Below are positions 52,631 through 64,000 of a DNA stretch of 64,000 nt, in pieces (within the stretch, counting starts at the first letter, position 1; the number at the start of each line of letters is the position of its first letter). The stretch covers positions 1 through 64,000 of the forward strand of contig NZ_PDCP01000020.1 in the NCBI RefSeq assembly GCF_002553505.1, written 5' to 3'. Source of the stretch: Mycolicibacterium agri (GTDB lineage Bacteria > Actinomycetota > Actinomycetes > Mycobacteriales > Mycobacteriaceae). The position numbers were made by a program, and so were the translations under genes. The notes under the pieces are model-generated. The model was not told the DNA's origin and did not search any database. It saw nothing but the letters and a program-made list of their open reading frames with translations.

Positions 52631-55600
52631 CTAGGGGCCGACGCGAATCTTGTTGGGCTTCCACAGGCCGCTGCGTGTGGCGGTGCCGAGTTCGATCTCG
52701 GCGGGCTCGGCGTTGACGATCGTGTCGAACTTGCGCAGCGAACCCCAGTCGCGGCCCCAGTCCCGCGACAGGTAGGTCGCCATCACGTGCGCGCGCAGCA
52801 GCAGGTCGGAGATGCCCAGCAGGCCGCCGTTGACGCCGTCCTGCCACGTGTCGGTGTCCTTGCGCTTGGCGTTGTAGTCCGGCGTGATGCGGAACTTCGG
52901 CACCTCCGTGACGCCGTTGGCGTGCAGCATCGGCTGCTGGCACGGGAACGCCAGGCCCACCGCCCAGTCCATCAGCACGGGCTGGTCGGAGCCGACGTAT
53001 TCCTGCAGCGAACGCAGTTCCGGCACGCGCGGCGGCGTGACGGCGATCCAGTCGCCCGGCGTCAGCGACCGGTCCTCGGCGACGACACGGACCGCGATGG
53101 CGTCGGCCGGAATGTCGGAGCGGGCGAACCGCAGATTGCGCCACGACGGCGCGGGGCCGAGGTCGTCGGGCACCAGACGGCCCGCAGGCACCGGCGCGCC
53201 GTCGGGGCCTGGCAGCGCGTACTCCAACTCGACGGTCTCGGCCTCGGTGCGGCCGTTGAGCACGCTGTTGCCGGTGATCGTGCCCGCCGCGGTGATCACC
53301 ACCAGCGGGTGCGCGTCGTCGGGCGGCGGCAGTTCGTACCACGCCGAGGCCAGCGTGCTCTGCTGCTGCGGGCCCTCGACGTAGGTGCCGGCGACGGGCA
53401 CCCGCGCAGGATCGAGCCCGTAGGGCAGCGGCACCGTCGACCCGTTGACACCGGGCGTCTCCAGCTTGGCCGGGTGATCCCAGTCGTAGTCGGTGCCGGG
53501 CATCGGCAGCGTCATCCGGATCGCTTCTGCCACAATGCGATTCGGCACACCGTTCGGTGTGAAGCCGACGGGGTTCTCGCCGCCGAGCGGGCCCAGCGGA
53601 CCGTAATCGCCCGGCAGCGCATTCAGGAAGCCGTCGTTGGGGTCGGGTTCGACGAGCACGTCGTCGGCAAGCCCGCAGCCGCCGACGAAGGCGCGCAGGT
53701 TGGCCCAGCCGTTCGAGTAGGTCGGGTATTGCCGCACCACGCCGACGATCATCGACGCGACGAACACCACCACCATGAAGCCCGCCGCGATGGGGATCGG
53801 CGCCGAGGTCAGCGCACGCGCGAAGCGGCCCTCGCCGCGGTCGCGGGCGGCGAAATGCAGCCACACCGCATAGACGGCGGCGACGGCGAACAAGGCGAAA
53901 AAGATTGTGCTGACCGTGATTCCAGCGATCTTCGGCATCGCGTTGTTGAACGGAACGCCGAAGCTGGACACATACCACCAGCCGTTGGTGGTGGCGAAGC
54001 ACAGCGCCAGCAGAAACAGCACGGCCGCCACCACCGCCATCCGGTTGCGCGACCAGCGCAGCACCTTCGGCGACACCAGCACGGTGGCCAACGCCGCCAT
54101 CGCCGCGCCGACGGCGGCGAACAACCCGAAGTGATGCACCCACTTGGTCGGGGTGAACATCAGGAAGAACATGGTGCCGAAGATGATTCCCATCAGCCGC
54201 CACGCCGGGCCGCGCGCGACGCCGGGAACCCGCTTGCGGCGCAACATGATGAACATCGACACGAACAGGCTCAGCGCCGTGATGAGGAAGCCGAACCGGC
54301 GCGACAGCGAGCCGTCCACCGTCGGCAGGATCAGGTAGTAGTAACGCAGGTTCTCCGTGTACCAGGCCTGGCTCGGGCCGATATCAGTGCGAATCCTGGT
54401 CGCTTCCAACACCGTTGCCAGTGTCTGGTCGGCGAACACCACGGTCAGCACCACGGTGCCCGCCGCAAGCAGCGGCGCCACCAGCGGCCACGTGCCGACG
54501 ACGCGGTGCCTGCGCACCAGAATCCGCAGCAGCGGGCGACCGCCGGCGACCAGCGCCGCCACCGCGATCAACCCTGTCGGCTGGATGCCGAGCGTGAACG
54601 CCGCGGCGACCACCGCCAGCGCTGCGGGCGTCATGCGGCCCGAGATGATGGCCCGCTCGATGAGCACGTAGGTGATCAGCGCGCCGACGGCGATCTGACC
54701 CTCGGGCCGCAGCCCGTTGTTGAACGGCATCCACGCCGCCAGCAACACCAGCCCGGCCGCCCACACCGCCGCCTTCGACGACGCCACCGCCGGACCCAGC
54801 CGCGGCAGCACCTCACGCGACAGCAGCAGCCAACACACCAGTGCGGAAACGAGATCCGGCAACCGGATCCAGATGCTGGCGTCGCTGACATGGGTCATCA
54901 GCGCCAGCAGGTTGTAATACCAGCCGAACGGGTCCTCGGGACTGCCGAACCACCGGAAGTAGTTGGACATGTAGCCGGCGTGGTCGGCGACCCGGGCCAT
55001 GCCGAGGATGTAGCCGTCGTCGGATGAGTTGGCGCCCGCCACATGCCAGAACAGGAAGGAGCCGACGACGACGACGTCGGCGGCGGTGAACGTGCGCCAG
55101 CGTGCCGGAATGAGGCTGTGCATGCGCCTGCCGTCGAGCCGGTCCAGGCGCCACAACGCGACCAGCGCGACGACGGTGGCCGCGATCGCGCCCAGCATGG
55201 CGGCCAGCTTCAAAACCGTTGGCTTGGTGGAGAACCGGGTGTCGATGGTGGCCGACAGCGACAGGCCGGGCGGCGCGGGCCCTGTCAGGTCGGTGAACAC
55301 GCCGACGATCTGCGGGCGCAGGTTCGGGTCGGCGAACCCGCTGCGCAGTTCCTCACCCGTGTCCTCGTCGGTGAGCCCGACGAATGTGGCGAACGTTCCT
55401 TCGTCGGTCGAGGTGATCTCGATGCGCTCGCAGCCTGGCGCGCCGCCGGTGCCGACCACACGCTCCCGCGGCACGCTCGCGATCACGACGTTGCGGTCGG
55501 TGATGTCCACCCGCTCCTCGTTGACGTTGACGAACAGCGCGTTGAGCGTGGCCTCCTTGCCCTCCTTGGGGGCGGTGGAGAGCACCGTGCCGCCGTCCGG

Positions 55601-55819
55601 CGGCAACGAGCGGATCACGTCGCACGGCACCGTCACCGTCATCGACACCGGCACCTGCGAGATGAGCGGCGCCGTAACGTCATTGAGCTGACCGCCCTGC
55701 GGCCAGTTCAGCGTCGCGGTGGTCTGCACCACCGGCAGCAGCGGGGTGGCGACCGACAGCACGAACCCGATCAGGCCCGCGATCGTCGCGACCAAGCGCG
55801 TCACCCGGATGTCACTCAT
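52631..55819 (-). CDS. embB: Arabinosyltransferase EmbB
   Basis: 1062 aa, ATG 55819 overlapping the embA TGA (ATGA). About 15 membrane helices, an N-terminal periplasmic domain between the first two, and a C-terminal periplasmic carbohydrate-binding region. The catalytic motif DDGYILGM is at 267-274, followed by SPEDPFGWY. Met274 aligns with M. tuberculosis Met306; the preceding Ile-Leu-Gly are also unchanged, so the main ethambutol-resistance position is of the sensitive type. With EmbA it builds the terminal hexa-arabinan of arabinogalactan. Confidence 0.97.
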   Translation of the reverse strand: MSDIRVTRLVATIAGLIGFVLSVATPLLPVVQTTATLNWPQGGQLNDVTAPLISQVPVSMTVTVPCDVIRSLPPDGGTVLSTAPKEGKEATLNALFVNVNEERVDITDRNVVIASVPRERVVGTGGAPGCERIEITSTDEGTFATFVGLTDEDTGEELRSGFADPNLRPQIVGVFTDLTGPAPPGLSLSATIDTRFSTKPTVLKLAAMLGAIAATVVALVALWRLDRLDGRRMHSLIPARWRTFTAADVVVVGSFLFWHVAGANSSDDGYILGMARVADHAGYMSNYFRWFGSPEDPFGWYYNLLALMTHVSDASIWIRLPDLVSALVCWLLLSREVLPRLGPAVASSKAAVWAAGLVLLAAWMPFNNGLRPEGQIAVGALITYVLIERAIISGRMTPAALAVVAAAFTLGIQPTGLIAVAALVAGGRPLLRILVRRHRVVGTWPLVAPLLAAGTVVLTVVFADQTLATVLEATRIRTDIGPSQAWYTENLRYYYLILPTVDGSLSRRFGFLITALSLFVSMFIMLRRKRVPGVARGPAWRLMGIIFGTMFFLMFTPTKWVHHFGLFAAVGAAMAALATVLVSPKVLRWSRNRMAVVAAVLFLLALCFATTNGWWYVSSFGVPFNNAMPKIAGITVSTIFFALFAVAAVYAVWLHFAARDRGEGRFARALTSAPIPIAAGFMVVVFVASMIVGVVRQYPTYSNGWANLRAFVGGCGLADDVLVEPDPNDGFLNALPGDYGPLGPLGGENPVGFTPNGVPNRIVAEAIRMTLPMPGTDYDWDHPAKLETPGVNGSTVPLPYGLDPARVPVAGTYVEGPQQQSTLASAWYELPPPDDAHPLVVITAAGTITGNSVLNGRTEAETVELEYALPGPDGAPVPAGRLVPDDLGPAPSWRNLRFARSDIPADAIAVRVVAEDRSLTPGDWIAVTPPRVPELRSLQEYVGSDQPVLMDWAVGLAFPCQQPMLHANGVTEVPKFRITPDYNAKRKDTDTWQDGVNGGLLGISDLLLRAHVMATYLSRDWGRDWGSLRKFDTIVNAEPAEIELGTATRSGLWKPNKIRVGP

Positions 55820-58800
55820 GGCAGCGCCCTGATCGGTCCGTTGCGAACCCACCCGTTGACCGTCGTCGAGCCTTGGTCGATGACGGCGTCGGGTGCCTCT
55901 GACTCCGGCACCAGCCGGTGGTAGCGCTCGATGGCTCCCCAGTCGCGATACCAGTCGTCGCGCAGGTACGACGGCACCGAGTCGGACCGCAACAGCGCCC
56001 GCGTGACCAACAGCGGGCCGCCGTCCTCCAGCGACTGCCACTGGTTCGACGACACCACGGTCTGCTTGAGGTTGGGAAGAATGCGGTACCCAGGAAGTTC
56101 AGCCACGCCAAGGTGTTCGGAGAACGGACGCTGGCACGGGAAATTGGCGGCGGTCGCGATGTCCATCAACACCGGCGTGTCCGAGCCCATCATCTGCTGC
56201 GCGGTCTCAAGCACCGGCACCCGCGGCGGGGTGAACGCGAACCACTGGTCGTCGGACAGGTTCGGGTCGTCGGCGACGATGCGCACCACGTTGGCCTCCG
56301 GCGGCGCCCACGCCAGCGGGAAACGCAGGTTGCGCCATGCCTTCTGCATGAAGATGTCGATCGGCTGCACCTGGTTGAGTGCCTCAAACGAGCCGTCCGG
56401 CCGGTGCACGCCCCACTGCAGCTTCAGCGACTGCCCGTAGTTGAACGAGCCGTCCTCCTCGTAGTACCAAATCGCCCCCGCCGCAGCGACGGTCACCAGC
56501 GGGCGGTCCGGGCTGCGGGGCGGCAGCTGATACCAGGCCGAGGTGGCCTTGGCGGCGACGGTGTTCTCGTCGTAGCTGCCCATCACCGGCGTGCGCTGCG
56601 GGTCGAGGCCGAACGGCAGGAACACGCGCGACCCGTTGATGCCCTCTGGCCCGTAGCCGCCGCTGGTGCCCGCGGCATAGCCGACGCCGACGTTGGGCTC
56701 GTTGGGTGACCCGTCGGAGTTCACCGTTCCCGGATTGGCCGTGACGGGTTCGGCGGGTTCCAGCGTGTCGCTGACGCCGTTGGGGTTGAAGCCGATCGGG
56801 TTCTCGCCGCCGAGCGGGCCGTACCGGCCGAAGCGCTGGCCCGGAACCGGTTGCAACATACCGGCATTGGGGTCCGGCTCCACCAGCACGTCGTCGGCCA
56901 TCGCGCAGCTGTCCTTGCGCAGGCCCGAGGCCAGCGCAAGCGCATTGGCCTTGGCCGTGGTGTAGACGGGGTAGCGCTGCACGGCGCCCTTGGCCATCGA
57001 GCCCACCTCGAGGATCACCATGATCACCGCAACCACCAGCAGGGGCGTCGAAGCCAGTGCGCGGTTGCGGCCGGTGTTGGCGACCTCGGTGTGTCCGGCG
57101 TAGTCCATCCGGAAGTGCAGCCAGCCGGCGAGCAGGCCGGTCGCGATCGCCAGCACCAGGAAGATGAACGTGACGGGCACGCCGAAGATCACCGGCTGCT
57201 TGTCGAACCACGGCACCCCGTAGTTGCCGACGTAGAACCACGCGTTGATACCCGATGTGGCCCAGGCCAATATGAACAGCAGCGCGGTGATGTACAGCAC
57301 CAGGTTGCGCCGGGTGTGCAGGCCGACCCTGCCGAACGCGAACGCGGTGACCGCGCCGAGCGCGCCGGCCAGCCCGGCGAACGCGCCGAACTGCACGGCC
57401 CACTTCGTCGGCGTGAACGTCAAGAGCAGAAGCCCGATGGCGGTAGCGCCGATCAGCCGCCACACCGGCTTGGACGCGACGCCGGGCACGTGCTTGCGGC
57501 GCAGCAGCACCGCGATCATGCCGAACAGACACAGCATCATCACCAGCACGGCGAAGCGGCGGGTGACCGACGAGTCGGCGCTGTCCTCGACGGTGAGGAA
57601 GTAGTAGCGCAGGAACTCCTGGTACCACGCGATCGTCGGGCCGACCTTGTACTTGATGCGGGCCGATTCGGCGACGGTGGCCAACGTCTGGTCGCGGAAC
57701 ACGATCACGAAGATCAGCGAGAACGCGGCCGCCAGCGGCGCGATCTGGGCGAGCAGGCCGTCGACCGGGCGGCGCTGCCGGATGTTGCGGGCGATGGCGC
57801 GGGCGCCGACGATCAGCGGCGCCAACGCGATGAGGCCCTGCGGTGCGGTGGTGACGCTGAACATCGCGACGACGATCGCGACCGCGGCCGGCCACATCCG
57901 GCGGGTCCCGATGGCGTTCTCGACCAGCACCCAGGCGGCGACGGTGCCGAACGCGATGATCGGTTCGGGGCGCAGGCCGTTGTTGAAGGGCAGCCACGCG
58001 GCCAGAAACACCGCGCCCGCGGTCAGCACCGAGACGCGGTTGGCGGCGATGCGGCGGCCGAGCCTGGGCAGAATGCAGCGGCTGATGATCAGCCAGGTGC
58101 CGATCGCCGCCGCGGTCGCGGGCAGCCGCATCCACACCCCAGCGGTGCTGATCGACGCCAGCTGGGCCAGCACGCTCTGATACCAGTCGAACGGCGCTTC
58201 GCTGGCGCCGAAGAAGCGGTAGTAGTTCGCGGTGTAGCCGGCCTCTGCGGACACCCGCGCGATCGTCAGGTTGTAGCCGTCGTCGGAGGAGATGGCGCCG
58301 ATGACGTGCCACAGCAGCAGCGTGCCGACCACACCGATGTCGGTGATCCAGGTGACGACCCCGACCCGCATGAAGCGCCGCCAGGCGTGCGCCAACTTGC
58401 GGCCGGATCTGGTGTCCAGCACCGCCAGCGCGATGATCGAGGCCAGCACCGACGCGACGCCGAGCACCATGACGGCCAGCTTCAGCGGGGTGGGCGAGGT
58501 GATGAAGCGGGTGTCGACGTCGATGCGCGCGGACAACCCCGGCCCGGGCGGCACCTTCAATTCGGTGAAGATGCCCGCGACCTGAGGCTTGTTCTCCGGC
58601 TCGAGCGTGCCCGCGGCGCCGGGGATGCCGACAAAGTCTGCGCCGACCTGCCCGACGTTGGCCCAGATGTGCAGCGTGCTGCAGTTGCCCGCGTTGACGG
58701 CGGCGCGCGGTGCGGCCGCGGCCACGGAGTCGCGGAACGCGACGAACACCACATCCGAGGTGGCTCGCACGAACAGGCCTGCCTTGGTGACGTCACTGGC

Positions 58801-59211
58801 CTGCGGCGGAATCGTCGACAGCACCAGCCCGCCGTCCTCGGGCAGCGTGCCGATGGCCTGACACGGGATAGAGATGTCGAGCGCCAGCGGAGCCCCCGAC
58901 ACCAGCGGGGCGGTGATGTCGGAGACGGTGCCGTCGGGGCCCGGCGCGGCTCCGGTGCCCGATGTCGCCGCCGACGCGGCTCCGGTGCCCGATGTCGCCG
59001 CCGACGCGGCTCCGGTGCCCGATGTCGCCGCCGACGCGGCTCCGGTCCCGTCGGGGCCCGGCGCCTGCGGCCAATTGATGGTGGCGGTGGTCTCTTTGAC
59101 CGGAAGCAACGGCACCAATGCGCACAGCACCACACCCGCGATGCCCGCGACGACAGCGACGACCCGGGCGATGGCGGACAGCCGGGTCCGCTCGGATACG
59201 TCGCGTGGCAC
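55816..59211 (-). CDS. embA: Arabinosyltransferase EmbA, with repeat insertion
   Basis: 1131 aa, GTG start, 24 nt after the embC stop; longer than M. tuberculosis EmbA (1094). GT-C architecture as in EmbB, with [11 protein letters not shown] (EmbA variant: Asn and Thr replace Ile and Gly). After the first helix, NWPQ is followed by three 10-residue [10 protein letters not shown] units and duplicated APGPDGT, an insertion in the first periplasmic domain, not seen in EmbB or EmbC here. It works as a heterodimer with EmbB. The stop overlaps the embB start. Confidence 0.96.
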   Translation of the reverse strand: MPRDVSERTRLSAIARVVAVVAGIAGVVLCALVPLLPVKETTATINWPQAPGPDGTGAASAATSGTGAASAATSGTGAASAATSGTGAAPGPDGTVSDITAPLVSGAPLALDISIPCQAIGTLPEDGGLVLSTIPPQASDVTKAGLFVRATSDVVFVAFRDSVAAAAPRAAVNAGNCSTLHIWANVGQVGADFVGIPGAAGTLEPENKPQVAGIFTELKVPPGPGLSARIDVDTRFITSPTPLKLAVMVLGVASVLASIIALAVLDTRSGRKLAHAWRRFMRVGVVTWITDIGVVGTLLLWHVIGAISSDDGYNLTIARVSAEAGYTANYYRFFGASEAPFDWYQSVLAQLASISTAGVWMRLPATAAAIGTWLIISRCILPRLGRRIAANRVSVLTAGAVFLAAWLPFNNGLRPEPIIAFGTVAAWVLVENAIGTRRMWPAAVAIVVAMFSVTTAPQGLIALAPLIVGARAIARNIRQRRPVDGLLAQIAPLAAAFSLIFVIVFRDQTLATVAESARIKYKVGPTIAWYQEFLRYYFLTVEDSADSSVTRRFAVLVMMLCLFGMIAVLLRRKHVPGVASKPVWRLIGATAIGLLLLTFTPTKWAVQFGAFAGLAGALGAVTAFAFGRVGLHTRRNLVLYITALLFILAWATSGINAWFYVGNYGVPWFDKQPVIFGVPVTFIFLVLAIATGLLAGWLHFRMDYAGHTEVANTGRNRALASTPLLVVAVIMVILEVGSMAKGAVQRYPVYTTAKANALALASGLRKDSCAMADDVLVEPDPNAGMLQPVPGQRFGRYGPLGGENPIGFNPNGVSDTLEPAEPVTANPGTVNSDGSPNEPNVGVGYAAGTSGGYGPEGINGSRVFLPFGLDPQRTPVMGSYDENTVAAKATSAWYQLPPRSPDRPLVTVAAAGAIWYYEEDGSFNYGQSLKLQWGVHRPDGSFEALNQVQPIDIFMQKAWRNLRFPLAWAPPEANVVRIVADDPNLSDDQWFAFTPPRVPVLETAQQMMGSDTPVLMDIATAANFPCQRPFSEHLGVAELPGYRILPNLKQTVVSSNQWQSLEDGGPLLVTRALLRSDSVPSYLRDDWYRDWGAIERYHRLVPESEAPDAVIDQGSTTVNGWVRNGPIRALP
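58946..59046 (-). repeat. 30-bp minisatellite in embA, 3.4 copies
   Basis: Period exactly 30 at 58946, 58976 and 59006, identical copies beginning GCGGCTCCGGTGCCCGATGT, and a partial fourth ending at 59046. In frame, encoding ten residues each ([10 protein letters not shown]). Flanking CCGTCGGGGCCCGGCGC is also repeated on both sides (about 58931 and 59047). Perfect identity implies recent expansion. Confidence 0.93.
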
Positions 59212-59235
59212 GAGGGTCGATGGTATGCGACAGAC

Positions 59236-62200
59236 CTAATGACGCAGCGGCGCCGGGCTCCACAGGCCGCTACGCGTCACCGAACCGAGATCTAGCCGCG
59301 CGGGCTCGGCGTTGCGGTAGTACGGCGTGAACTGCTGCAGCTCGCCCCAGTCGCGTGACCAGTCGTCCTTCAGATAGGAGGGCACGGTGGTCGCGCGCAG
59401 CAGCAACTCGCTGATGCCGAGCGGGCCGCCGCCAACGTTGTCCATCACCGGCGAGTTCGCCTCGGCGCCGAATCGGTCCGGCAGGATGCGCCACTTCGGC
59501 ACCTCGATGACGCCGTTCTGGTGGCCGAACGGCCGCTGGCACGGGAAGGCCAGGCCGACCAGCCAGTCAAGCAGCACGGGGTCCTGGGACCCGACGACCT
59601 CCTGCAGGGTCTGCAGCTGCGGGATGCGCGGCGGTGTGACGGCCATCCAGTGCTGCGGCGCGAGGTCGTCGTCGTTGACGACGAGCCGCACCTGGGTGGC
59701 GTCGGCGGGGATCGCGCTCAGCGGCACCCGCAGGTTTCGCCAGGCCGGCGGCGCGCCGACGTCGTCGAACTCGACCGAGCCCTTCGGCTCGCCGTCGTCG
59801 CCTGCCCACTGCACGGCGATGTCTTCGCGGTCGAAGCGCCCGGCGGCCGAGACGACCAGGATGTTCGACGACCGTTCGCGCTCGGCCCAGTCGTCGGGCA
59901 GCCGGTACCACGCCGACCGCAGCAGCGCAGGCTGTTGGGTGCCGCTGCGCCAGCTGCCCATCACCGGGGTGGTGGCCGGGTTGAGGTTGAACGGCAGCCG
60001 CGCGCGGGAGCCGTTGACACCGGCCTGCGGCGTGGTGCCGCCCTCGGTGCCTGACTGGCCGCTGGCGTCGTCGTCGTTCTGATCGGTGTCGGCGAAGTTG
60101 CTCGATGTTCCCGGTCCGCCCATCACCTCGTCGCGGGAGAGGTTGCTCGGGATGTTGTTGGGGCCGAAGCCTTCTGCAGTGTCCGCGCCGAGAGCCTCGC
60201 CAACGGGCGCCCCGTTGGGGGTGAGCATGCCGACATTGGGGTCGCGTTCGACCATCACGAAATCGGCCAGCCCGCAGCGCTTGCCGACGAGCGCGCCGAA
60301 GTTGGAGCGCCCAACCGTCCAGCCCGGATAGAGATCGACCATGGCCAGCGTCAGGGACAGCACTTCGAAGATGACGATCAGCCATGCGGCGATCGCCAAG
60401 GGCGACTGCAGGATTCGCGACAGTCGGCCGCCGTGCCCGTCCGGCGGCGACCGGTCGTGGCCGTAGAAGTGGAACCACGCGGCCACCAGAAGCGCCAGCA
60501 CCGCGAGCCCCAGCAGGATGGTGGTGAAGCCGAACTTCCACTGCGGGAACTCGTTTGACCACGGCACACCGAAGTTGGAGACGTACCACCAGCCGTTGAC
60601 GCTGGCGAACGACAGCGCCATCACGAACAGCGTCGCGGCAGCGAAGATCATCCGGTTGCGCCGCGACTTCATGGCCGCGGCGGTGACGGCGACCGCGGCG
60701 AGCGCCCCGAGCGATCCGGCCAGTCCGGCGAACACGCCGAAGTGGTGCGTCCATTTGGTCGGGGTGAACATCATCGCCAGGAACGAGATGATGGTGATGC
60801 CGATGATGCGTCGGCTCGGTCCAGCGGCGGTGCCGGGAATCTTGCCCTTGCGCAACGACATTGCCACCGACACGGCCAGCGCGAGCAACACCGTCAGCAC
60901 ACCGAACCGGCGCGCGATGGAACCGTCGGGCGTGGCCATGAACAACCGCTCGTAGCGGATGTGCTCGTCGAACCAGGCCAGGCTCGGGCCGACGGCGGAC
61001 TTGAAGGTGCTGGCTTGGATCTCCGCGGCGAAGGTCTGGTCGCGGAAGATCAAGATGATGGTGACGGTGCAGGCCGCCAGCACGGGCGCGAGCAGCGCGA
61101 GGTAGCCGAACCGCGACGTGTGGCTGGCCACAATGGTTTTCAGCGGGCCCACCGCGACCAGCAGCGCGCCGACGGCGGCGATGCCGGTGGGCCCGGAGAA
61201 CAGCGTCAGGGCGCCGATGATGATCGCGATCGCCACCGGAAGCACCCGGCTGGTGGCCACGCCGCGCTCGACCGAGCACCACGTCAGCAGGATGCCCAGC
61301 GCGATGATCGGTTCGGGCCGCAGCCCGTTGTTCAGCGGCAGCCAGAACGCGAGGAACATCGCGGCGGCGGTCCACTTGGCCGCCGGGTTGGTTTTGACGG
61401 CGTGGCCCAGGCGTGGGATGACTTCGCGGCTGATCACCCACCAGCACGTCAGCGCCATCACCAGGGTCGGCAGCCGCACCCAGACGCTGTGGGTGCTGAC
61501 GTGGGACCAAAGCGCCAAAAGGTCGTAATACCAGCCGAACGGCGCCTCCGGCGTGCCGAACCAGCGGTAGTAGTTGGCCATGTAGCCGGCGTGTTCGGAG
61601 ACACGGGCCATGGTCAGGATGTAGCCGTCGTCGGCGGTGTTGGCGCCGACGAAATGCCACCACACCAGCACCGCGGTCACGACACCGTCCAGCGGGGTCA
61701 CCGTCCACCAGCGCGGCGGCAGGAACCGCCGGTGCCGGATCCCGTCGGCGGCGTCGAGCACGTGCAGTGCGCCCAGCGCGATGATCGTCATTGCGACGCC
61801 GACGATCATCACGATCAGCTTCAGCAGCGTCGGGGAGGTGCTGTAGCGGGTGTCGACGGTCGCCGAGAACTGCAGGCCCGGCGGGGCGGGGCCGGCCAGG
61901 TCGGTGAAGACGCCGACGATCTGGGGGCGGAAGTCGTAGCCGCTGCGCTCGCCGCGCAGGGGTGCGCCGGGGTCGTCGCTGTCGGGTCCCTTGGTCAACC
62001 CGACGAATTCGCCGGTGACCTTGTCGGCGTGGGCGGTGAAGGTCAGCTTTTCGCATTCCGGGCTGAGCACCTGCGACAGCGGCGCGCTGACCACCGGGGT
62101 GTTGCGGACGATGACGAGCAGGTCGCTGTTGACGCGCTCGATCAGCAGCCCGCGGTCGATGGCCTTGGGCGCCTGCTTCGGCACCGTCGACAGCAGAACG

Positions 62201-62511
62201 GTGCGGTTGGCGTTCTCCGGCCCGACCAGCCCGGCGGCCACGCTGCACGGCACGTCGATGGTCAGGTCGGTGGCGACGTAGCCGATCAGCGGGGCGTCGA
62301 CGCTTTGCAGCACGTCGTTCTGCGGCCAGTTCAGTTGGGCGGTGGTCTGCTTGACGGGCAGAAACGGGGTGGCGGCCGCCAGCGCGGCGCCCAGCAACCC
62401 GGCGATGATGGCGATCAACCGCGCGGTGCGGTGATTGCTGGCCAGCGGCCGGTCGTGGACCACGGGGTTCGATGGTAATTGGCCGGGCTGCGGCGACGTC
62501 TCGACGGCCAT
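59236..62511 (-). CDS. embC: Arabinosyltransferase EmbC
   Basis: 1091 aa, ATG 62511 sharing one base with the aftA stop. First helix at about 30-55, then the N-terminal periplasmic domain. Catalytic motif DDGYILTMARV (EmbC-type Thr), followed by GTPEAPFGWYYDLL. Large C-terminal periplasmic domain with carbohydrate-binding features. EmbC extends linear alpha-1,5 arabinan of lipoarabinomannan from decaprenylphosphoryl-arabinose. First of three emb genes in the order embC-embA-embB, as in M. tuberculosis. Confidence 0.97.
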   Translation of the reverse strand: MAVETSPQPGQLPSNPVVHDRPLASNHRTARLIAIIAGLLGAALAAATPFLPVKQTTAQLNWPQNDVLQSVDAPLIGYVATDLTIDVPCSVAAGLVGPENANRTVLLSTVPKQAPKAIDRGLLIERVNSDLLVIVRNTPVVSAPLSQVLSPECEKLTFTAHADKVTGEFVGLTKGPDSDDPGAPLRGERSGYDFRPQIVGVFTDLAGPAPPGLQFSATVDTRYSTSPTLLKLIVMIVGVAMTIIALGALHVLDAADGIRHRRFLPPRWWTVTPLDGVVTAVLVWWHFVGANTADDGYILTMARVSEHAGYMANYYRWFGTPEAPFGWYYDLLALWSHVSTHSVWVRLPTLVMALTCWWVISREVIPRLGHAVKTNPAAKWTAAAMFLAFWLPLNNGLRPEPIIALGILLTWCSVERGVATSRVLPVAIAIIIGALTLFSGPTGIAAVGALLVAVGPLKTIVASHTSRFGYLALLAPVLAACTVTIILIFRDQTFAAEIQASTFKSAVGPSLAWFDEHIRYERLFMATPDGSIARRFGVLTVLLALAVSVAMSLRKGKIPGTAAGPSRRIIGITIISFLAMMFTPTKWTHHFGVFAGLAGSLGALAAVAVTAAAMKSRRNRMIFAAATLFVMALSFASVNGWWYVSNFGVPWSNEFPQWKFGFTTILLGLAVLALLVAAWFHFYGHDRSPPDGHGGRLSRILQSPLAIAAWLIVIFEVLSLTLAMVDLYPGWTVGRSNFGALVGKRCGLADFVMVERDPNVGMLTPNGAPVGEALGADTAEGFGPNNIPSNLSRDEVMGGPGTSSNFADTDQNDDDASGQSGTEGGTTPQAGVNGSRARLPFNLNPATTPVMGSWRSGTQQPALLRSAWYRLPDDWAERERSSNILVVSAAGRFDREDIAVQWAGDDGEPKGSVEFDDVGAPPAWRNLRVPLSAIPADATQVRLVVNDDDLAPQHWMAVTPPRIPQLQTLQEVVGSQDPVLLDWLVGLAFPCQRPFGHQNGVIEVPKWRILPDRFGAEANSPVMDNVGGGPLGISELLLRATTVPSYLKDDWSRDWGELQQFTPYYRNAEPARLDLGSVTRSGLWSPAPLRH

Positions 62512-64000
62512 CAGCGGCCCTCGGGGTTACGGATGGCCAACACGAACGGTCCGATCTCGGAAACGGTGAAGTGGGCCTCGTCGAACAGCTTGGCGTCGAG
62601 GTTGACGTGGTAGCGCCGGACGTTGGGCTGGTTGGGGTAGACGTCGGCGGCCAGCCGAAGGGTATAGGTGTCCGACGAGTCGCCCGCGCCGCCGCGCCGC
62701 ATCAAAAACACCGTCGGTGGCTCCCAGGGCAGCGAGTCCAAGTCGGCGATGAACTCGTCGGCGCTGTCGAGAGTGGCCCAGCGCTCGATCGCGGCCGCCC
62801 GCTCCTCGAACTGCGCGAGCGGATTGGCGTAGTGCGACGTCAACCCTTGGAAGCCGTAATAGGGGTAGTAGGACAGGAAGCTGTAGTCGGCGGTCATCAC
62901 GATGGTCTCGTCGCGAGGCCTGCCGGTGACCTCCTGGATCTTGGCGTCGATCTCCTTGTAGTACTTCTCGGCGCCCGGTGGGCGGCGGTCGGCGCGCTGC
63001 CCGTCGCCGTCGGTGTCGGTGTAAGCGACCACGATGTCGGAGCGCAGCACGTCGGGAATGTCCTGCGCGAACGTCATCGCACCGATGGCCCCGACCGCGC
63101 CGGCGGCCACCACGATGCGGCGGCCGGTCTGCGGGCTGTAGCGGCGGGCCAACGCCAGCGCGGTCTCGATGAACCCGAATGCACCCGCCGACGACAACAG
63201 AACCGTCAGCGTGGACTGCAGCCGGAAGGACAGCAGCGTGGTGCCCAACAGTGTGGTCAGCATCGACAGCAGTGACCAGGCGTAGACCGCGACGACGCCG
63301 AAGGCCAGCCCTGCGGCGCGGGTCGACGTGCGGGCGCGAACGACCAGCCACAGCGTGCCGACCATGCACAGCGCGCCGAGCAGCGTGAAGTCCAGCATCG
63401 GGAAGTGCAGTTCTGCGCCGTCGGGTGGCAGGTAGTGCTGTGCGGTGCCGGAATCCGCGGGCGACCCGCCGATGGCCGCCAAAAGGTAAGGCAGCCAACC
63501 GATCAGCGCGATGGCGCCGGAGATCACCGCGATGACGACGAGCCGCAGCAGCGGTTCTGCGCTGCGGCGGGCCAGCGCGAGCGCCACCGCCATGAGGGTG
63601 ACGGTGAACGCGCCGTACGCCAGCAGCAAGGTGTAGAACAGCGCGGCGACACCGAGAAACAGGCCGACGCCGACGACCGCGGCCCAGCCGCCCGCCCGGT
63701 GTCGGCCGCGCAACCCCGACCACGCCAGCACGAACACCGGTGGCAGCAGCACGGTGATCACGGCGGCGTACGGCTCGGCGGGCGAGTAAGCCAGGGCGGC
63801 CGCGGCCGTTGCGGTGCTGACGATCAGCGCGTACTCGAACCGAATCATACTGGCCCACAGCACGAATGCCAGCACGACCGCGATGGCGATCGAGGTGATC
63901 GCCCACGGTTTGAACATCTCCCATGCGGGCGTGCCGGTCAGCGCGGCCGCGCGGCCGCCGAGCCAGAACCAGCCGGCGGGGTAGAACGGCGGCAGCCCGA
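62511..64000 (-). CDS. aftA: Arabinofuranosyltransferase AftA, C-terminal part only
   Basis: The frame runs from the right edge to TGA 62511-62513, about 495 residues. The visible N-terminal end reads [17 protein letters not shown], a conserved region before several membrane helices; the last 170 residues form a periplasmic domain ([36 protein letters not shown]). AftA primes arabinan by adding the first arabinofuranose to galactan. The 5' end, with the catalytic region, lies beyond the window. It immediately precedes embC. Confidence 0.93.
   Translation of the reverse strand, partial: GLPPFYPAGWFWLGGRAAALTGTPAWEMFKPWAITSIAIAVVLAFVLWASMIRFEYALIVSTATAAAALAYSPAEPYAAVITVLLPPVFVLAWSGLRGRHRAGGWAAVVGVGLFLGVAALFYTLLLAYGAFTVTLMAVALALARRSAEPLLRLVVIAVISGAIALIGWLPYLLAAIGGSPADSGTAQHYLPPDGAELHFPMLDFTLLGALCMVGTLWLVVRARTSTRAAGLAFGVVAVYAWSLLSMLTTLLGTTLLSFRLQSTLTVLLSSAGAFGFIETALALARRYSPQTGRRIVVAAGAVGAIGAMTFAQDIPDVLRSDIVVAYTDTDGDGQRADRRPPGAEKYYKEIDAKIQEVTGRPRDETIVMTADYSFLSYYPYYGFQGLTSHYANPLAQFEERAAAIERWATLDSADEFIADLDSLPWEPPTVFLMRRGGAGDSSDTYTLRLAADVYPNQPNVRRYHVNLDAKLFDEAHFTVSEIGPFVLAIRNPEGR

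Noticed and set aside
54840..54900. Possible EmbB Met306Ile-like change (SIWIRLPDL against an expected Met)
   Set aside because: The ethambutol position is the Met of DDGYILGM, which is conserved here (residue 274). The Ile at residue 318 is a different site, outside the ILGM block.
52238..55027. 929-codon plus-strand frame opposite embB
   Set aside because: Same low-complexity antisense pattern; embB on the minus strand is unmistakable.
58946..59046. CRISPR-like array
   Set aside because: The repeats abut with no spacers, are in frame and encode EmbA residues; it is a minisatellite.
56851..59295. 814-codon plus-strand frame opposite embA
   Set aside because: Extreme Arg/Asp/Gln/His composition, no motif, and it runs through the embA coding repeats; an antisense shadow.

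Overview
The window is 64 kb of high-GC mycobacterial chromosome. Diagnostic genes are espR, erp, the galactan/arabinan genes (glf, glfT2, ubiA, aftB, embC-embA-embB, aftA), the mycolic-acid condensation genes (fadD32, pks13, accD4) and the antigen 85 family. Order largely follows M. tuberculosis from about Rv3849 down to Rv3792. A nickel superoxide dismutase with its maturation protease, an extra antigen 85 paralogue and a furA-katG pair between accD4 and embB point to an environmental, probably rapidly growing Mycobacterium/Mycolicibacterium. The species cannot be named from sequence reading alone.

Layout. 1-4.1 kb (+): the tail of a CoxG-like gene, a CoxE-like VWA protein, a Pro-rich membrane protein with a possible frameshift, and a translationally coupled pair of an ImmA/IrrE-type metallopeptidase and a DUF6545-type membrane protein. 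4.1-7.5 kb: espR, a TMEM165/GDT1 cation transporter behind a convincing yybP-ykoY (Mn2+) riboswitch, and the divergent sodX/sodN pair. 7.5-18.2 kb: a cluster of DnaA-box-like sites, rhodanese, DUF4328 protein, glpQ1, an apparently IdeR-controlled three-gene unit (DUF2470, CPBP protease, LCP ligase), pheA, a phosphatase, a zincin, a septum-formation protein and serS. 18.3-25.3 kb: a zinc alcohol dehydrogenase, a metallo-beta-lactamase/Rieske fusion, two tandem acyltransferases and a HAD hydrolase. 25.3-28 kb (-): a PGRP/LGFP amidase and erp.

28.2-48.8 kb (+) is the cell-envelope core. glf-glfT2-Rv3807c-ubiA-aftB is tightly overlapped and makes galactan and the decaprenyl-phosphate arabinose precursor. 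Three antigen 85 family genes, the Rv3802c-type cutinase-like enzyme and fadD32-pks13-accD4 make and transfer mycolic acids. 48.9-64 kb (-) holds katG, furA, a lactonase-like hydrolase, embB, embA, embC and the C-terminal part of aftA, which build and extend the arabinan.

The most notable non-standard signals are: the riboswitch, with a visible P1/Shine-Dalgarno switch; a 23-bp region holding two face-to-face leaderless promoters for sodN and sodX; a cluster of DnaA boxes far from dnaA; two overlapping IdeR boxes; a 30-bp in-frame minisatellite in embA; the MBL-Rieske fusion coupled to a PH-like protein; and the ImmA/DUF6545 pair. No tRNA, rRNA, CRISPR array, IS element or prophage was seen.
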